This document shows positions 45,375-54,360 of a stretch of 64,000 bases of DNA, piece by piece. The DNA comes from Oceanobacillus sp. CFH 90083. GTDB taxonomy: Bacteria; Bacillota; Bacilli; Bacillales; Amphibacillaceae. Where the stretch lies: contig NZ_VIYG01000009.1 in NCBI RefSeq assembly GCF_009389585.1, positions 62,001 to 126,000 of the forward strand, in the 5' to 3' direction. The position numbers and the translations under genes are program-made. Under the pieces are notes generated by a model. The model was not told where the DNA came from and ran no database searches. It saw nothing but the letters and a program-made list of their open reading frames with translations. Every line of letters begins with the position of its first letter. Within the stretch, counting starts at the first letter, position 1.

Positions 45375-45953
45375 TCAAGATGTTCGTTGTTTTTGATGAA
45401 AAAAGCGTGCTATTTTAGCAGGGGTTTCCCGGAAAGGAATTTGATAGTTTGCTAATAAACTTCGGAATACTTTTTCTCCATCATCCTTTGAAACGGCTTC
45501 TAGCTCTAATTCAGCATCTTCGGTATCTAAGTAAATACTTTTATCTAAAACAATTAATGTACCCTGATAAGGAATTTCTTTTCGGAACGTAGTCATCCTT
45601 CCAACATAGGTGAGAGATGATATGTCAATAGCCATTTGCTTCAGCTGTTTTGAAACATTTGGAGCTTCTGTCGGTATGCCGGAGGTCCAAGACAGGAATT
45701 CATCTTCTGTCAGCCTGTCATGTGTTTCTAACAACCCATCAGGATGCGGTTCTTTTAATGTTAAAGTATATGTTTCGTTCTTTTTCCGTATTCGCAGCGC
45801 AGCGTGATTTCTTTTTAAACCAAAGGAAGGTGTTTCAAAATAATAATTTATTTGCTCTATGACTTTTGCCTGAGAAAATAAATCTTCAGCTAATCGATCA
45901 TATTCCTCGGTGGTTAACAGGTTTTTAAATTCAATTTCTACTTCTTGGCTCAT
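45375..45953 (-). CDS. yjbK: CYTH domain protein YjbK
   Basis: The protein is 192 residues of the CYTH (triphosphate tunnel) superfamily. The ExExK motif appears as EVEIEFKN at the N-terminus, with ALRIRKKNETYTLTLKEP and LELEAVSKDD later. Such enzymes act on triphosphorylated substrates, but the one here is unknown. It lies upstream of relQ, on the other strand. Confidence 0.87.
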   Translation of the reverse strand: MSQEVEIEFKNLLTTEEYDRLAEDLFSQAKVIEQINYYFETPSFGLKRNHAALRIRKKNETYTLTLKEPHPDGLLETHDRLTEDEFLSWTSGIPTEAPNVSKQLKQMAIDISSLTYVGRMTTFRKEIPYQGTLIVLDKSIYLDTEDAELELEAVSKDDGEKVFRSLLANYQIPFRETPAKIARFFHQKQRTS

Positions 45954-46144
45954 TCATAAATCTCCAGTTCTAAAATTAGATTACCTCTATTATGGCTTGT
46001 ATGAAGAAGCATTGCAAAAAATAACTATTTCAGTTGAAAGATTTTAAGCTACCGCTCCAACAGGTTTCATGGGGAACTCTTAGCGAACGTAACCGGACTT
46101 CTTTTTTCCGTTTCTGCGCTCTCCCATGGGGGAGTCTCTGTGTT

Positions 46145-46200
46145 TTTCTTCTGGGGCTGCTGCGATTACTTGTCCCGGCAAAAGCGTCGCTAGTTATGGT
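46145..46200 (-). repeat. Dispersed structured repeat family 1, degenerate copy
   Basis: On the minus strand this reads CTAGCGACGCTTTTGCCGGG then ACAAGTAATCGCAGCAGCCC, matching the core GACG-TTTT-GGGACGAGTAATCGCAG of family 1. The 3' hairpin part is not obvious. It lies in the yjbK-relQ gap, where B. subtilis yjbL is missing. Confidence 0.55.
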
Positions 46201-46402
46201 ATATGATCATCAGCTATGCATTTTTATTATGATAACAAGAAAGTGTACTTTATGATTTCAACTTCATATATAAGTAAGTATGGTTGATCTGAAAACATCC
46301 AGTTCCTTTCTGCTTTTTTTAAGCCTCTCTTTCCTTTGTACTAATGCTACTCTGTGATAAAATAAAAATAATAATATTAGTTTACATATAGGGTGATGTT
46401 CG

Positions 46403-47011
46403 ATGGACTGGGGTAAAACGTTAGCGCCATATAAACAGGCAGTGGAAGAATTAAAAGTAAAGTTAAAAGGGATTCGCTCGGAATATCAGAGAGAATTCAG
46501 CAATTCACCAATTGAATTTGTCACAGGGAGAGTAAAACCAATACCAAGCATTATCGAAAAGGCGCGTGAACGGCAAATTCCTCTTGAGAATTTAGATAAA
46601 TTACAGGATATAGCGGGGATAAGAGTTGTTTGTCAATTTGTTGATGATATTTACCCCATTGTCGAAATGCTCAGGAAACGCAATGATTTTCAAATTATTG
46701 AAGAGAAAGATTATGTCTTTCATAAAAAAGATAGCGGCTACAGATCTTATCATATGATTATTGAATATCCAGTGGAAACGGTGACAGGGAGATTAATTGT
46801 CTTAGCTGAAGTTCAAATACGTACACTTGCGATGAATTTCTGGGCGACCAATGAGCATTCTTTAAATTATAAGTATGATGGAAATCTGCCTTCAGAGGTG
46901 AAGCTGCGTCTGCAAAAAGCTGCCGAGGCTGCATTTAAACTTGATGAAGAAATGTCTAAAATCAGAAGCGAAATCCATGAAGCTCAACGTGTTTTTCATC
47001 GCAAATCATAG
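46403..47011 (+). CDS. relQ: Small alarmone synthetase RelQ (YjbM)
   Basis: The protein is 202 residues, a single RelA/SpoT synthetase domain without hydrolase or regulatory parts. Motifs include [50 protein letters not shown]. It makes (p)ppGpp or pGpp and forms tetramers. It starts at 46403 and is followed by nadF 20 bases after its stop. The operon relQ-nadF-yjbO matches B. subtilis yjbM-nadF-yjbO. Confidence 0.94.
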   Translation: MDWGKTLAPYKQAVEELKVKLKGIRSEYQREFSNSPIEFVTGRVKPIPSIIEKARERQIPLENLDKLQDIAGIRVVCQFVDDIYPIVEMLRKRNDFQIIEEKDYVFHKKDSGYRSYHMIIEYPVETVTGRLIVLAEVQIRTLAMNFWATNEHSLNYKYDGNLPSEVKLRLQKAAEAAFKLDEEMSKIRSEIHEAQRVFHRKS

Positions 47012-47031
47012 GTAAAGGATGGGAATATGTA

Positions 47032-47835
47032 ATGAAATTTAAAATTGTTTCAAGAGGAGACAAGAGATCAAATAAAATCAAAATCATGATGCGGCAATAT
47101 CTGGAGTCCTTCGGATTGGAGTATCATAAAGAAGAGCCTGATTTAGTCATTTCTGTTGGTGGTGACGGGACATTTTTAGAAGCTTTCCATCGCTATACCC
47201 ATCGATTAAAGGACACAGCTTTTATCGGTGTGCATACCGGGCATTTAGGGTTTTATACGGATTGGACACAGGAAGAAGTGGAAAAGCTATTGATTGAGAT
47301 TGCCAGGACACCATTCCAAACGGTGGAATATCCATTAATGGAAGTCATTATCCGGGATGATTTAGGTAAAAAAGAAGATAGGCATCTTGCTTTAAATGAA
47401 GCAATGATTAAAACAGCAGATGGCTCATCTGTTGTCTTAGATGTGGAATTAAAGGGCGAGCATTTTGAAACATTCCGTGGTGACGGGATATGTATATCTA
47501 CGCCATCCGGAAGTACCGCATATAATAAAGCGCTCGGGGGAGCAATTATACACCCGTCCCTGGAGGCAATTCAGATAACAGAGAATGCATCGATTAATAA
47601 TCGTGTTTTCCGTACAATTGGATCGCCGCTGGTTCTGCCGAAGCATCATACCTGTTTTCTGAAGCCGATGGTTGATAATTCCTTCTTAATTCAGATTGAT
47701 CACTTCACAAAAAATTATCACGAAGTAAAATCGATCCAATGTCGTGTTGCCAAGGAAAAGATCCGCTTTGCTCGCTTCAGACAATTTCCTTTCTGGCATC
47801 GTGTGAGAGATTCTTTTGTTACGGAGTCAAATTGA
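47032..47835 (+). CDS. nadF: NAD kinase NadF (YjbN)
   Basis: The protein is 267 residues. [11 protein letters not shown] near residue 43 is the kinase motif, and the NxxD-like ALNEAMIK and [16 protein letters not shown] segments are typical of bacterial NAD kinases. It phosphorylates NAD to NADP using ATP. It overlaps the next gene by touching stop and start codons (TGA directly followed by GTG). Confidence 0.95.
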   Translation: MKFKIVSRGDKRSNKIKIMMRQYLESFGLEYHKEEPDLVISVGGDGTFLEAFHRYTHRLKDTAFIGVHTGHLGFYTDWTQEEVEKLLIEIARTPFQTVEYPLMEVIIRDDLGKKEDRHLALNEAMIKTADGSSVVLDVELKGEHFETFRGDGICISTPSGSTAYNKALGGAIIHPSLEAIQITENASINNRVFRTIGSPLVLPKHHTCFLKPMVDNSFLIQIDHFTKNYHEVKSIQCRVAKEKIRFARFRQFPFWHRVRDSFVTESN

Positions 47836-48738
47836 GTGATGGTAAGCATTCAAAAAAGCTGGGTAATTGATCAAAATCATTCCCGGCTTACCGTCAAGGA
47901 TTTCTTACAAAAGAAGCAGGGCTTTTCAAGAAGATTATTAACGGCCATAAAACAAGATGGTGGCAGTATCCTGATTGATAATCATCCCTGCTATGTATCA
48001 GAAACATTAGAGCCGGGTCATGAAGTAACCGTGATTTTTCCTGAAGAGGCACCAAGTAATATCGTGCCGACAAAAATGGATTTAGATATTATTTATGAAG
48101 ATGAAGACCATCTGGTTATAAATAAACCGGCAGGACAAGCTTCGATGCCATCCATGACAGATCGCGTGTATACATTAGCGAACGGGATTGCATGGTATTA
48201 TCAGCAAAAAAATCATCCTGCAACCATCCATATTGTGACAAGGCTGGATGCAGATACGTCTGGGCTTGTCTTAGTGGCCAAGCATCGCTATGTTCATTCT
48301 CTGTTAGCTGAACAGCAAAAGCAAAACAGCATTCATCGTATGTATGAAGCGCTGGTGACAGGAGTGCTGGAGCAGGCGGAAGGGACAATTTCAGCACCAA
48401 TTAGCAGAAAGCCGCCATCTATAATTGAGAGAGAAGTAAACTGGTCTGCTGGACAAAGAGCAGTAACCCATTATAAAACAGCTGCTTCTTTTTCTTCTGC
48501 TTCTTTCCTGCACATCGAATTGGAAACAGGACGGACCCATCAAATACGTGTGCATTTTAGCAATATCGGCCACCCGCTCTTAGGAGATGATTTATATGGC
48601 GGAGAGCAAACGATGATTTCCCGGCAGGCCTTGCATTGTGCCTATATCGAATGGCAGCATCCTTTTCAAAAAAGAAAAATAAAACTCAAGCGTGAACTGC
48701 CTTCCGATATGCAGAAATGTCTGGCTTCTCTCCGTTAA
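47836..48738 (+). CDS. yjbO: RluA-family pseudouridine synthase YjbO
   Basis: The protein is 300 residues. The N-terminal S4-like region is followed by the catalytic motif HIVTRLDADTSGLVLVAK, in which the aspartate of RLD is the nucleophile, and LETGRTHQIRVHF. It converts uridines in RNA, probably rRNA. GTG at 47836 follows GGAG by 9 bases; an ATG one codon later is also possible. Its last 4 bases overlap the convergent prpE gene. Confidence 0.9.
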   Translation: MMVSIQKSWVIDQNHSRLTVKDFLQKKQGFSRRLLTAIKQDGGSILIDNHPCYVSETLEPGHEVTVIFPEEAPSNIVPTKMDLDIIYEDEDHLVINKPAGQASMPSMTDRVYTLANGIAWYYQQKNHPATIHIVTRLDADTSGLVLVAKHRYVHSLLAEQQKQNSIHRMYEALVTGVLEQAEGTISAPISRKPPSIIEREVNWSAGQRAVTHYKTAASFSSASFLHIELETGRTHQIRVHFSNIGHPLLGDDLYGGEQTMISRQALHCAYIEWQHPFQKRKIKLKRELPSDMQKCLASLR

Positions 48739-49481
48739 TCGGAATCGAAGCTTGTGAAGCGATCAGGCGAAAAAGGCTGTTTGGATAAAACGGAAACAAA
48801 GGTCAGGTCAGGGAATTGCAGAGCTGTTAGTTTATTTCCAAAGACACAGCCCGTATCAATATTGATGGTGCGGTGTACAATTCTGGGCTCTAAAACAGGT
48901 GTATGTCCGTAGATAACCCAGGCTTTTCCCTGATATTTTTTTGCCCAGTCCCGTCTGATTGGGCGTCCCTGTTCATCCGTCTGACCAGTCGTATCGCCGT
49001 AAAGTACAAATGATTTGACCCGCTCCGATGCTGCCCCGATTAAATTTTCCTTGATCCCTGCATGTGCAATGACTAAGTTCTCCTCTTTAAAATGGAAGTA
49101 TAAAGGTGCTGTTTCATATAAATACATAAATTTTTCTTTTATTTGACTTTGCTGCTGTGTCTGTAAATTTTTCCATTCTGCCACAGTTGTTTCTAAGCCA
49201 TATTTTTGTTGTACGTTATTTCCCAGGAAGTAGCGGTAGAGCTTATTACAATGGTTGCCAGGAATATAGAAAGCTATCTTCTGCTCTGCAACAAGCTGAT
49301 AAACAAGCTTGATCACGGCCATTGAATTTGGTCCGCGATCTGTAATATCTCCGAGAAAAACAAGTTTATGATCAGCAGGAGCTGTGTAGCTTCCTTGCTG
49401 TTTCATGTAGCCGAGCTTTTGAATCAGCTCGTTTAATTCATCTATACAGCCATGTACATCGCCAATAATATCAAAATGCAT
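48735..49481 (-). CDS. prpE: Bis(5'-nucleosyl)-tetraphosphatase PrpE
   Basis: The protein is 248 residues with the metallophosphoesterase signatures GDVHGCIDE, LGDITDRGPNS, GNHCNKLYRY and a C-terminal IYGHTPVLEP. B. subtilis PrpE hydrolyses Ap4A symmetrically and affects spore germination. AGGAGG lies before the ATG. The gene overlaps yjbO by 4 bases at the 3' end. Confidence 0.92.
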   Translation of the reverse strand: MHFDIIGDVHGCIDELNELIQKLGYMKQQGSYTAPADHKLVFLGDITDRGPNSMAVIKLVYQLVAEQKIAFYIPGNHCNKLYRYFLGNNVQQKYGLETTVAEWKNLQTQQQSQIKEKFMYLYETAPLYFHFKEENLVIAHAGIKENLIGAASERVKSFVLYGDTTGQTDEQGRPIRRDWAKKYQGKAWVIYGHTPVLEPRIVHRTINIDTGCVFGNKLTALQFPDLTFVSVLSKQPFSPDRFTSFDSD

Positions 49482-49928
49482 AGGCAGCCTCCTTCGTTGT
49501 AGTTATTCCTTATTATAATCAGAATACCTTTTCTTATAAGATGCATTCAAGCGGTAAAGCATTAACCGTAGCAGAGGAAGGCTGTCATACGAATATATCT
49601 GTAAATTAAATGTTTATATTTTGTTTTAAGAAAAAATAAGTCAATATGCAATATATTTGACAAAAAAATATATTGTATAAAAAAGTGGCGGGAAATAACT
49701 TTTCCTGGAGAGCGTAAGATTAGAGCAGGAGTGTATAATTTTCTGATATTACATGCTGATAGTCTTGTAGCTTATAATGGATATTGTTTTATGAAAGGAA
49801 AAATGCTAACTATTTTTACAAAGTGTAATGTAAGTATTGGCTGGGACTTGCTATTTGTTTTGCATCTTGTAAAATAGGGAAGGATGTGTAAGAATAAGAA
49901 AATCAGTGGAAAGAAAGGAGGAGCTGCT
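49482..49928. other. Intergenic region before mgtE
   Basis: No ORF. CAATATATTT (49649-49658) is exactly inverted as AAATATATTG (49666-49675) around a TTGACA (49657-49662). There is no recognisable M-box magnesium riboswitch, although many Bacilli use one upstream of mgtE. Another small TATAAT-like sequence precedes the leader near 49733-49740. Confidence 0.45.
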
Positions 49929-51308
49929 ATGAAAAAGGATCAATATGATGTTCAATATGAAGAACAATTTCAAGAACATATTGATAAAGTTCGAGAAGCA
50001 TTAGAAAGTGAAAATATGGAGGAATTTCGAACAGAATTTCTGGAAATTCATCCATATGATCAGGCAGTATTTTTCCAGCAGCAGGATAAGGAAAGAAGGG
50101 CGCAGATATACACGTATTTATCTCCTGAAGAAATGTCAGAGATGTTAATTAATATTGATTTTGATGATGTCGTTGAGTTTTTTGAGGAGATGGATCCGAG
50201 ATATGCTGCGATGATTTTTGGTGAAATGCCTGTCGATGATGCAGTAGATATTTTAAATGAGCTGGATAAAGAAAAAGTAGTAAGCTATCTAACGATCATG
50301 GACAAGGAATCAGCTGACGATATTAAACAGCTTCTTCATTATGAAGAGAAAACCGCTGGTAGTATCATGACCACAGAATATGTTGTGCTTTTTGAAAATC
50401 AAACTGTTGCAGAGACAATGAGTCAGCTGAAGAAAGAAGCACCTGATGCAGAGACCATTTACTATTTGTTTGTCCTTGATAATGATAAACGTTTAGTTGG
50501 TGTCTTATCTATCCGGGATTTAATTATTGCAGATAATGATATGCTGATTAAAGAAGTTATGAGTACGAAAGTTGTCGCTGTATCTGTTGCAAAAGATCAG
50601 GAGGAAGTTGCGCAGATGTTTAGAGATTATGATTTTCTCGCACTTCCGGTCGTTGATTTTCAAGACCATCTTTTAGGTATTATTACGGTTGATGATATTT
50701 TAGACGTTATGGAAGAAGAGGCTAGTGAGGACTATTCCAAATTAGCGGCAATGTCGAATACCGATATTAAAGACGATACAGCTATCCGTTCTGCCAGAAA
50801 AAGACTTCCCTGGCTGGTTATCCTGCTATTTCTTGGAATGCTGACAGCAACATTAATTGCCAGCTTTGAGGAAACATTAGATCAGGTTGCTGTTTTAGCT
50901 GCTTTTATCCCCCTGATTGCCGGTATGGCCGGGAATTCTGGCACACAAGCACTGGCAGTATCTGTACGGGGAATGGCCACAGGAGAATTTAATGATACTG
51001 GCAAGTGGAAGCTCTTAGGAAGAGAAGCATTAACAGGATTGATTAATGGAGTAATCTGCGGCGTCATTCTTATTTTCATTATTTTTATATGGCAGGGCAG
51101 CCTGTATTTAGGTATCCTTGTAGGATTATCTATTATGGGTTCATTGATTGTAGCTACATTAGCAGGTGCTCTTATCCCCATGCTGATGAATCGCTTAAAT
51201 ATCGATCCGGCAGTAGCATCTGGACCTTTTATCACAACGATTAATGACCTTATCTCTACATTAATTTACTTCGGAATGGCTACTGCGTTTATGAGCTATT
51301 TAATTTAA
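49929..51308 (+). CDS. mgtE: Magnesium transporter MgtE
   Basis: The protein is 459 residues. Residues 1-~135 form the N domain, ~140-265 hold two CBS domains (AGSIMTTEYVVLF and MSTKVVAVSVAKDQEE), and five membrane helices with AAFIPLIAGMAGNSGTQALAVSVRG fill the rest. It is a gated Mg2+ channel whose cytoplasmic domains close at high Mg2+. I chose the ATG at 49929, as GGAGG lies upstream; the GTG frame at 49884 has none. Confidence 0.94.
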   Translation: MKKDQYDVQYEEQFQEHIDKVREALESENMEEFRTEFLEIHPYDQAVFFQQQDKERRAQIYTYLSPEEMSEMLINIDFDDVVEFFEEMDPRYAAMIFGEMPVDDAVDILNELDKEKVVSYLTIMDKESADDIKQLLHYEEKTAGSIMTTEYVVLFENQTVAETMSQLKKEAPDAETIYYLFVLDNDKRLVGVLSIRDLIIADNDMLIKEVMSTKVVAVSVAKDQEEVAQMFRDYDFLALPVVDFQDHLLGIITVDDILDVMEEEASEDYSKLAAMSNTDIKDDTAIRSARKRLPWLVILLFLGMLTATLIASFEETLDQVAVLAAFIPLIAGMAGNSGTQALAVSVRGMATGEFNDTGKWKLLGREALTGLINGVICGVILIFIIFIWQGSLYLGILVGLSIMGSLIVATLAGALIPMLMNRLNIDPAVASGPFITTINDLISTLIYFGMATAFMSYLI

Positions 51309-51310
51309 TC

Positions 51311-51341
51311 AAAGGATTGTCTCAATCTGGGGCAGTCCTTT
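51311..51341 (+). terminator. Terminator after mgtE
   Basis: AAAGGATTGTCTC (51311-51323) pairs with GGGGCAGTCCTTT (51329-51341) with wobbles, followed by TT. Confidence 0.75.
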
Positions 51342-51371
51342 TTAGATAGGAAGAGACAGGTATTCTTTGAC

Positions 51372-51399
51372 ACAAAACAAATTCTAGGTTCATACACTA
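51372..51399 (+). promoter_or_regulatory. Likely SigK promoter of cotO
   Basis: AC (51372-51373), a 17-base spacer and CATACACTA (51391-51399) fit the SigK pattern AC-N16-17-CATANNNTA, 35 bases before the cotO start. This agrees with mother-cell expression of a coat gene. Confidence 0.65.
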
Positions 51400-51433
51400 T
51401 ACAAGATAAGCCAAGAAGGGGTGTAAATGACCG

Positions 51434-51880
51434 ATGACGAATAAAAATAAAGCGCAGGGTCCTTTGCTTTACATCAGCCAGCCTCAGCTGCAGGAATCTA
51501 GAGCTCCAATGCAGGAGAATTATGTTGGTGATTATAGAAAAACAAAACAAAAGGATTTACAACAAGCCTCAGATAAAAACAGAGGGCGGCCAAAAGATAG
51601 GAAGGATCTATTTGACGATCATTCCCGGGCTCCTGGAGCGCGTTCCAGTAAAAAGAAGTTTATGGAAATGACGGTTATCGAAAAGGTAGATTATTTAACC
51701 AATCGATCAGAATTTGCTCCTCCGCTAAAATGTGAAGTAATCACTGCTTCCGAAAAGAAATATCGAGGATTGATTCGTGAAAGGAAGGCAGACACGCTTT
51801 CTTTTCAATTAAATAATCGAAAAAACCGGATAGAAATTGCCTTAAAAGATATCGAAAATATTCAGTTATTAGGATTTTAA
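51434..51880 (+). CDS. cotO: Spore coat protein CotO
   Basis: The protein is 148 residues. A low-complexity, basic N-terminal region (residues 1-~75) is followed by the CotO domain MTVIEKVDYLTNRSEFAPPLKCEVIT and KYRGLIRERKADTLSFQL. CotO helps spore coat assembly in the mother cell. In B. subtilis cotO (yjbX) lies beside cotZ and cotY, and here cotZ is convergent with it. A SigK-like promoter precedes it. Confidence 0.87.
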   Translation: MTNKNKAQGPLLYISQPQLQESRAPMQENYVGDYRKTKQKDLQQASDKNRGRPKDRKDLFDDHSRAPGARSSKKKFMEMTVIEKVDYLTNRSEFAPPLKCEVITASEKKYRGLIRERKADTLSFQLNNRKNRIEIALKDIENIQLLGF

Positions 51881-51920
51881 GAGACACCATTCAGGAGGAA
51901 GCTCCTGAATGGTGTCTCTT
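51879..51920. terminator. Terminator between cotO and cotZ
   Basis: A 19-bp perfect stem (51879-51897 with 51902-51920) has a GAAG loop. It starts at the cotO stop codon. Confidence 0.92.
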
Positions 51921-51940
51921 TCATCCAATGAAAAGGTATT

Positions 51941-52411
51941 TTAATGAAATGCTTTGATTGCTGGTAAGCAGGTAACATGACAAAAGCAGTTTAAGTCTGC
52001 GGAGATACAAATACCTGTTGCTTCCAAGTCCTCTGTATTTTGATCAGTTGGGTCTTTCATATGATCAAAGTTACAGTTTTCTCCATCGCTTAGTAATAAT
52101 TCGAGAATAGCACAATTGTTTTTATCTACTTTTTTTACTCGAAAGATAAAACTTGATAAAATTGGATTCATTTTATGGTGATGGTCTTTTGTTGCGCCAA
52201 ATCCTTTAAAAGGCTTGCAGTCATTACAGTATAAAATAATCGGTACGGTGTCAAAGTCATTACATACTTCATTTTTGCATAAGAGGTCGTTGATTGATTG
52301 TTCACAGCTCGTATCACAGCAATTTTCTACAATGTCATTTTGAGCATCAACAATGTCTTTTAAAATATCTGCAACACAACTTCCAGTATCGTAATTTTTT
52401 CCACAACCCAT
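51941..52411 (-). CDS. cotZ: Spore coat protein CotZ/CotY family
   Basis: The protein is 156 residues and cysteine-rich (CCDTSCEQSIND, YCNDCKPFKGFGATKD, NCAILELLL, CFCHVTCLPAI). This matches the CotY/CotZ crust proteins that form disulfide-linked lattices. AAAGGAGC lies before the ATG. On the minus strand, a SigK-like promoter lies about 40 bases upstream. I call it cotZ by context, but cotY is possible. Confidence 0.88.
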   Translation of the reverse strand: MGCGKNYDTGSCVADILKDIVDAQNDIVENCCDTSCEQSINDLLCKNEVCNDFDTVPIILYCNDCKPFKGFGATKDHHHKMNPILSSFIFRVKKVDKNNCAILELLLSDGENCNFDHMKDPTDQNTEDLEATGICISADLNCFCHVTCLPAIKAFH

Positions 52412-52451
52412 GAGAAATTGCTCCTTTCACAATTTGAATTTTCTTTCCTTA

Positions 52452-52478
52452 TAGGATATGTGTCTTTATTGTGTTGGT
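52452..52478 (-). promoter_or_regulatory. Likely SigK promoter of cotZ
   Basis: On the minus strand AC (52478-52477), a 16-base spacer and CATATCCTA (52460-52452) match the SigK consensus. Confidence 0.62.
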
Positions 52479-52633
52479 GTGGGCGAGTGTAGCTAAGATG
52501 AATGGCTACTTTAATAAAAAAGATTATTTTGACTATACAAGATAAAAAAAAGTGTATATAATATTTCAATAAAGCGGTTTCATAGGTTGGAAGATGGGGT
52601 ATATACAGTTGAATATATTAGGAGGTGAGGGAG

Positions 52634-52882
52634 ATGGGTTATATTATTCCGGTACAGAATTCGCAGTATGTGGATTATCATCAAAGAATACAGCCGGCAC
52701 AGAAAAGAAGTCATCAGATCGAAGCTTCTTTTAAAGTTCAGCTGGAGCGGAGGCATCAGGAATTAAGTGCAACCTATGAAAGGTATTACCGCAATAGGCC
52801 TGAACCTCAAAAGCCGTTAGATCTGCCATTAGATTCCTCCTTCATTATTGGAAAGGGAAGATATATTAATCAGTATGTATAG
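52634..52882 (+). CDS. Small basic protein of unknown function near coat genes
   Basis: The product is 82 residues, starts MGYIIPVQNSQYVDYHQRIQ and is rich in arginine, glutamine and tyrosine (QLERRHQELSATYERYYRNRPEP). No membrane segment or known motif is present. GGAGG lies 8 bases before the ATG at 52634. A terminator hairpin follows the stop. Its location just beyond cotZ is consistent with a sporulation role, but nothing in the sequence proves it. Confidence 0.68.
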   Translation: MGYIIPVQNSQYVDYHQRIQPAQKRSHQIEASFKVQLERRHQELSATYERYYRNRPEPQKPLDLPLDSSFIIGKGRYINQYV

Positions 52883-52915
52883 AAGCATTCCGCTGTTTAT
52901 AAAAGGAATGCTTCT
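52881..52915 (+). terminator. Terminator after the small basic protein gene
   Basis: AGAAGCATTCC (52881-52891) pairs perfectly with GGAATGCTTCT (52905-52915), with TT following. Confidence 0.85.
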
Positions 52916-52923
52916 TTCATGTC

Positions 52924-53092
52924 AAGAAAGTATAAAGAGTCTCAGGGATAAAGTATATGTGCAAGACTTTCTAAGGGGTGCGTCATCACAAATGTTTTCA
53001 TCGGGGCGAGTAATCGCGGTCCCAGTCCCGGCGTCCCAACGAAGGCGAACAATCCTGCGCTCTTCAGGCTTGGCTTGCCAAGCTTTCTTTAT
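52924..53092 (+). repeat. Dispersed structured repeat family 1, copy F (longest)
   Basis: It starts AAGAAAGTATAAAGAGTCTC, contains a second ATAAAGTATATGTGCAAG, carries GGGGCGAGTAATCGCGGTCCC (53003-53023) and ends CAGGCTTGGCTTGCCAAGCT then TTCTTTATA. The left end is duplicated as in copy B. It lies just before the stop codon of the convergent DUF421 gene. Confidence 0.78.
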
Positions 53093-53107
53093 AGAAGAGG
53101 AAGCGGT

Positions 53108-53821
53108 TTAATCAAAATCAGTATATTTTTTGTGCTCCCGATTAAAGAAGGGGAGAATATACAATGGGTTTCCTTTCGTATATTCCGCATAAAACACTTC
53201 TGAAATGTCCTTGTAGCCCTGCTCACGAATCGACTCCTCCAGCCAGGATACAGGAAGGTTTTTCTCCTCCAAATTATCTTTAATAATCTCCCCGTCATTA
53301 ATAAGCATGGTTGGTAATGCTACTTCTTTTGGAGATAATTTTAAGTCTTTGCGTGTAGGTGTCTGATAGTCTGTTTTTTTTAGAACAGATACCGTTCCAT
53401 TCGCTTCTAAGACGCCAAATTCAACCTCACTGATAGAAAATACATTCTTTTCCCTTAACAGATGCTGCAATTGGTTAATATCCAGCTTGGTTTTTTTCAT
53501 CATATCCCGGACCAGCTTGCCGCGATGAATGACAATGGTCGGGCTTCCTTCAAGCATATGTCTGGTTCGCTTAAATTTTTGTGAAATAATTTCAATGGTA
53601 TACATAAGAATACCGTAAAGAACGATAACAAATGCTATTTCTGGTATTCCAGCATTGGGGTCGAATAAAGCATTCCCAACTAATTCTCCTAACAGTAAGG
53701 CGGAAATAAAATCAAATGGAGTGATTTGCGAAATTTGTGTTTTTCCTAATATTTTTGTAATGATAAATAAAGCAACAAACCCAAAGATAACTTCTACAAA
53801 CATACTTAGATAACTGGACAT
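53108..53821 (-). CDS. DUF421 family membrane protein (YetF-like)
   Basis: The protein is 237 residues. Three N-terminal membrane helices (about residues 1-85) precede the DUF421/YetF cytoplasmic domain, with LLGELVGNALFDPNAG, EGSPTIVIHRGKLVRDMM and ISEVEFGVLEANGTVSVL. Related spore proteins (such as YetF, YrbG) occur in Bacilli and the domain resembles SpoVAEA. Function unknown. The gene is alone on the minus strand. Confidence 0.85.
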   Translation of the reverse strand: MSSYLSMFVEVIFGFVALFIITKILGKTQISQITPFDFISALLLGELVGNALFDPNAGIPEIAFVIVLYGILMYTIEIISQKFKRTRHMLEGSPTIVIHRGKLVRDMMKKTKLDINQLQHLLREKNVFSISEVEFGVLEANGTVSVLKKTDYQTPTRKDLKLSPKEVALPTMLINDGEIIKDNLEEKNLPVSWLEESIREQGYKDISEVFYAEYTKGNPLYILPFFNREHKKYTDFD

Positions 53822-53896
53822 ATGATACGCTCCTTTATCTTTTCACAGTATTTTATATTGTGTGCAGGAGCGGATAAAAAATTCGTGAAAAAAAGA

Positions 53897-53919
53897 CTCT
53901 TATCACTAAAAGATAAGAG
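53897..53919 (-). terminator. Terminator after yjcFGH
   Basis: CTCTTATC (53897-53904) pairs with GATAAGAG (53912-53919), followed on the minus strand by a T-run. Confidence 0.72.
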
Positions 53920-53931
53920 CCCTCCATGAAA

Positions 53932-54354
53932 TTATAAATTTTTAACCATTGTTACATGTGGGATGCCTGCATCCATAAATTCTCCAGATATAACTTGATA
54001 GCCCAGTTTTTGATAAAAGTCTTGCGCATGTGTCTGTGCATTCAGTTTTGCTTGATGCAGATCCTGGTGTATAATTTCCTGTTCCATTTTTTGAATGATT
54101 TTTTTACCAATAGATCTGCCGCGCTGTGATTTTAGAACGCAAATACGCTCTAATTTACCATAACCATCCATAAAACGAAGTCGGGCGGCAGCAATTGGAG
54201 TTTCCCCATCATAAACAATAAAATGCGTTGCTGTCTTATCAAATTCATCCATTTCCAGTTCAGAAGGCACGCTTTGCTCTATTACAAATACCTCATGGCG
54301 AATTTGATATACAGCTTGTAAATCCTCTGGGGAAGTTGCGATTTTTACGAGCAT
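53932..54354 (-). CDS. yjcF: GNAT acetyltransferase YjcF
   Basis: The protein is 140 residues of the ElaA-like GNAT group. It has VYQIRHEVFVIEQSVPSELEMDEFD, GKLERICVLKSQRGRSIGKKIIQKM (the acetyl-CoA loop) and AQDFYQKLGYQVISGEF. The substrate is unknown. It is the last gene of the yjcH-yjcG-yjcF series on the minus strand, with short gaps. Confidence 0.88.
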   Translation of the reverse strand: MLVKIATSPEDLQAVYQIRHEVFVIEQSVPSELEMDEFDKTATHFIVYDGETPIAAARLRFMDGYGKLERICVLKSQRGRSIGKKIIQKMEQEIIHQDLHQAKLNAQTHAQDFYQKLGYQVISGEFMDAGIPHVTMVKNL

Positions 54355-54360
54355 GTATAT

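Noticed and set aside
46034-46255. 73-codon plus-strand ORF between yjbK and relQ
   Set aside because: It lies over a degenerate family 1 repeat read backwards and has no ribosome site.
52848-53111. 87-codon plus-strand ORF after the small basic protein gene
   Set aside because: It is a reading frame through the terminator and repeat copy F, with no ribosome site.
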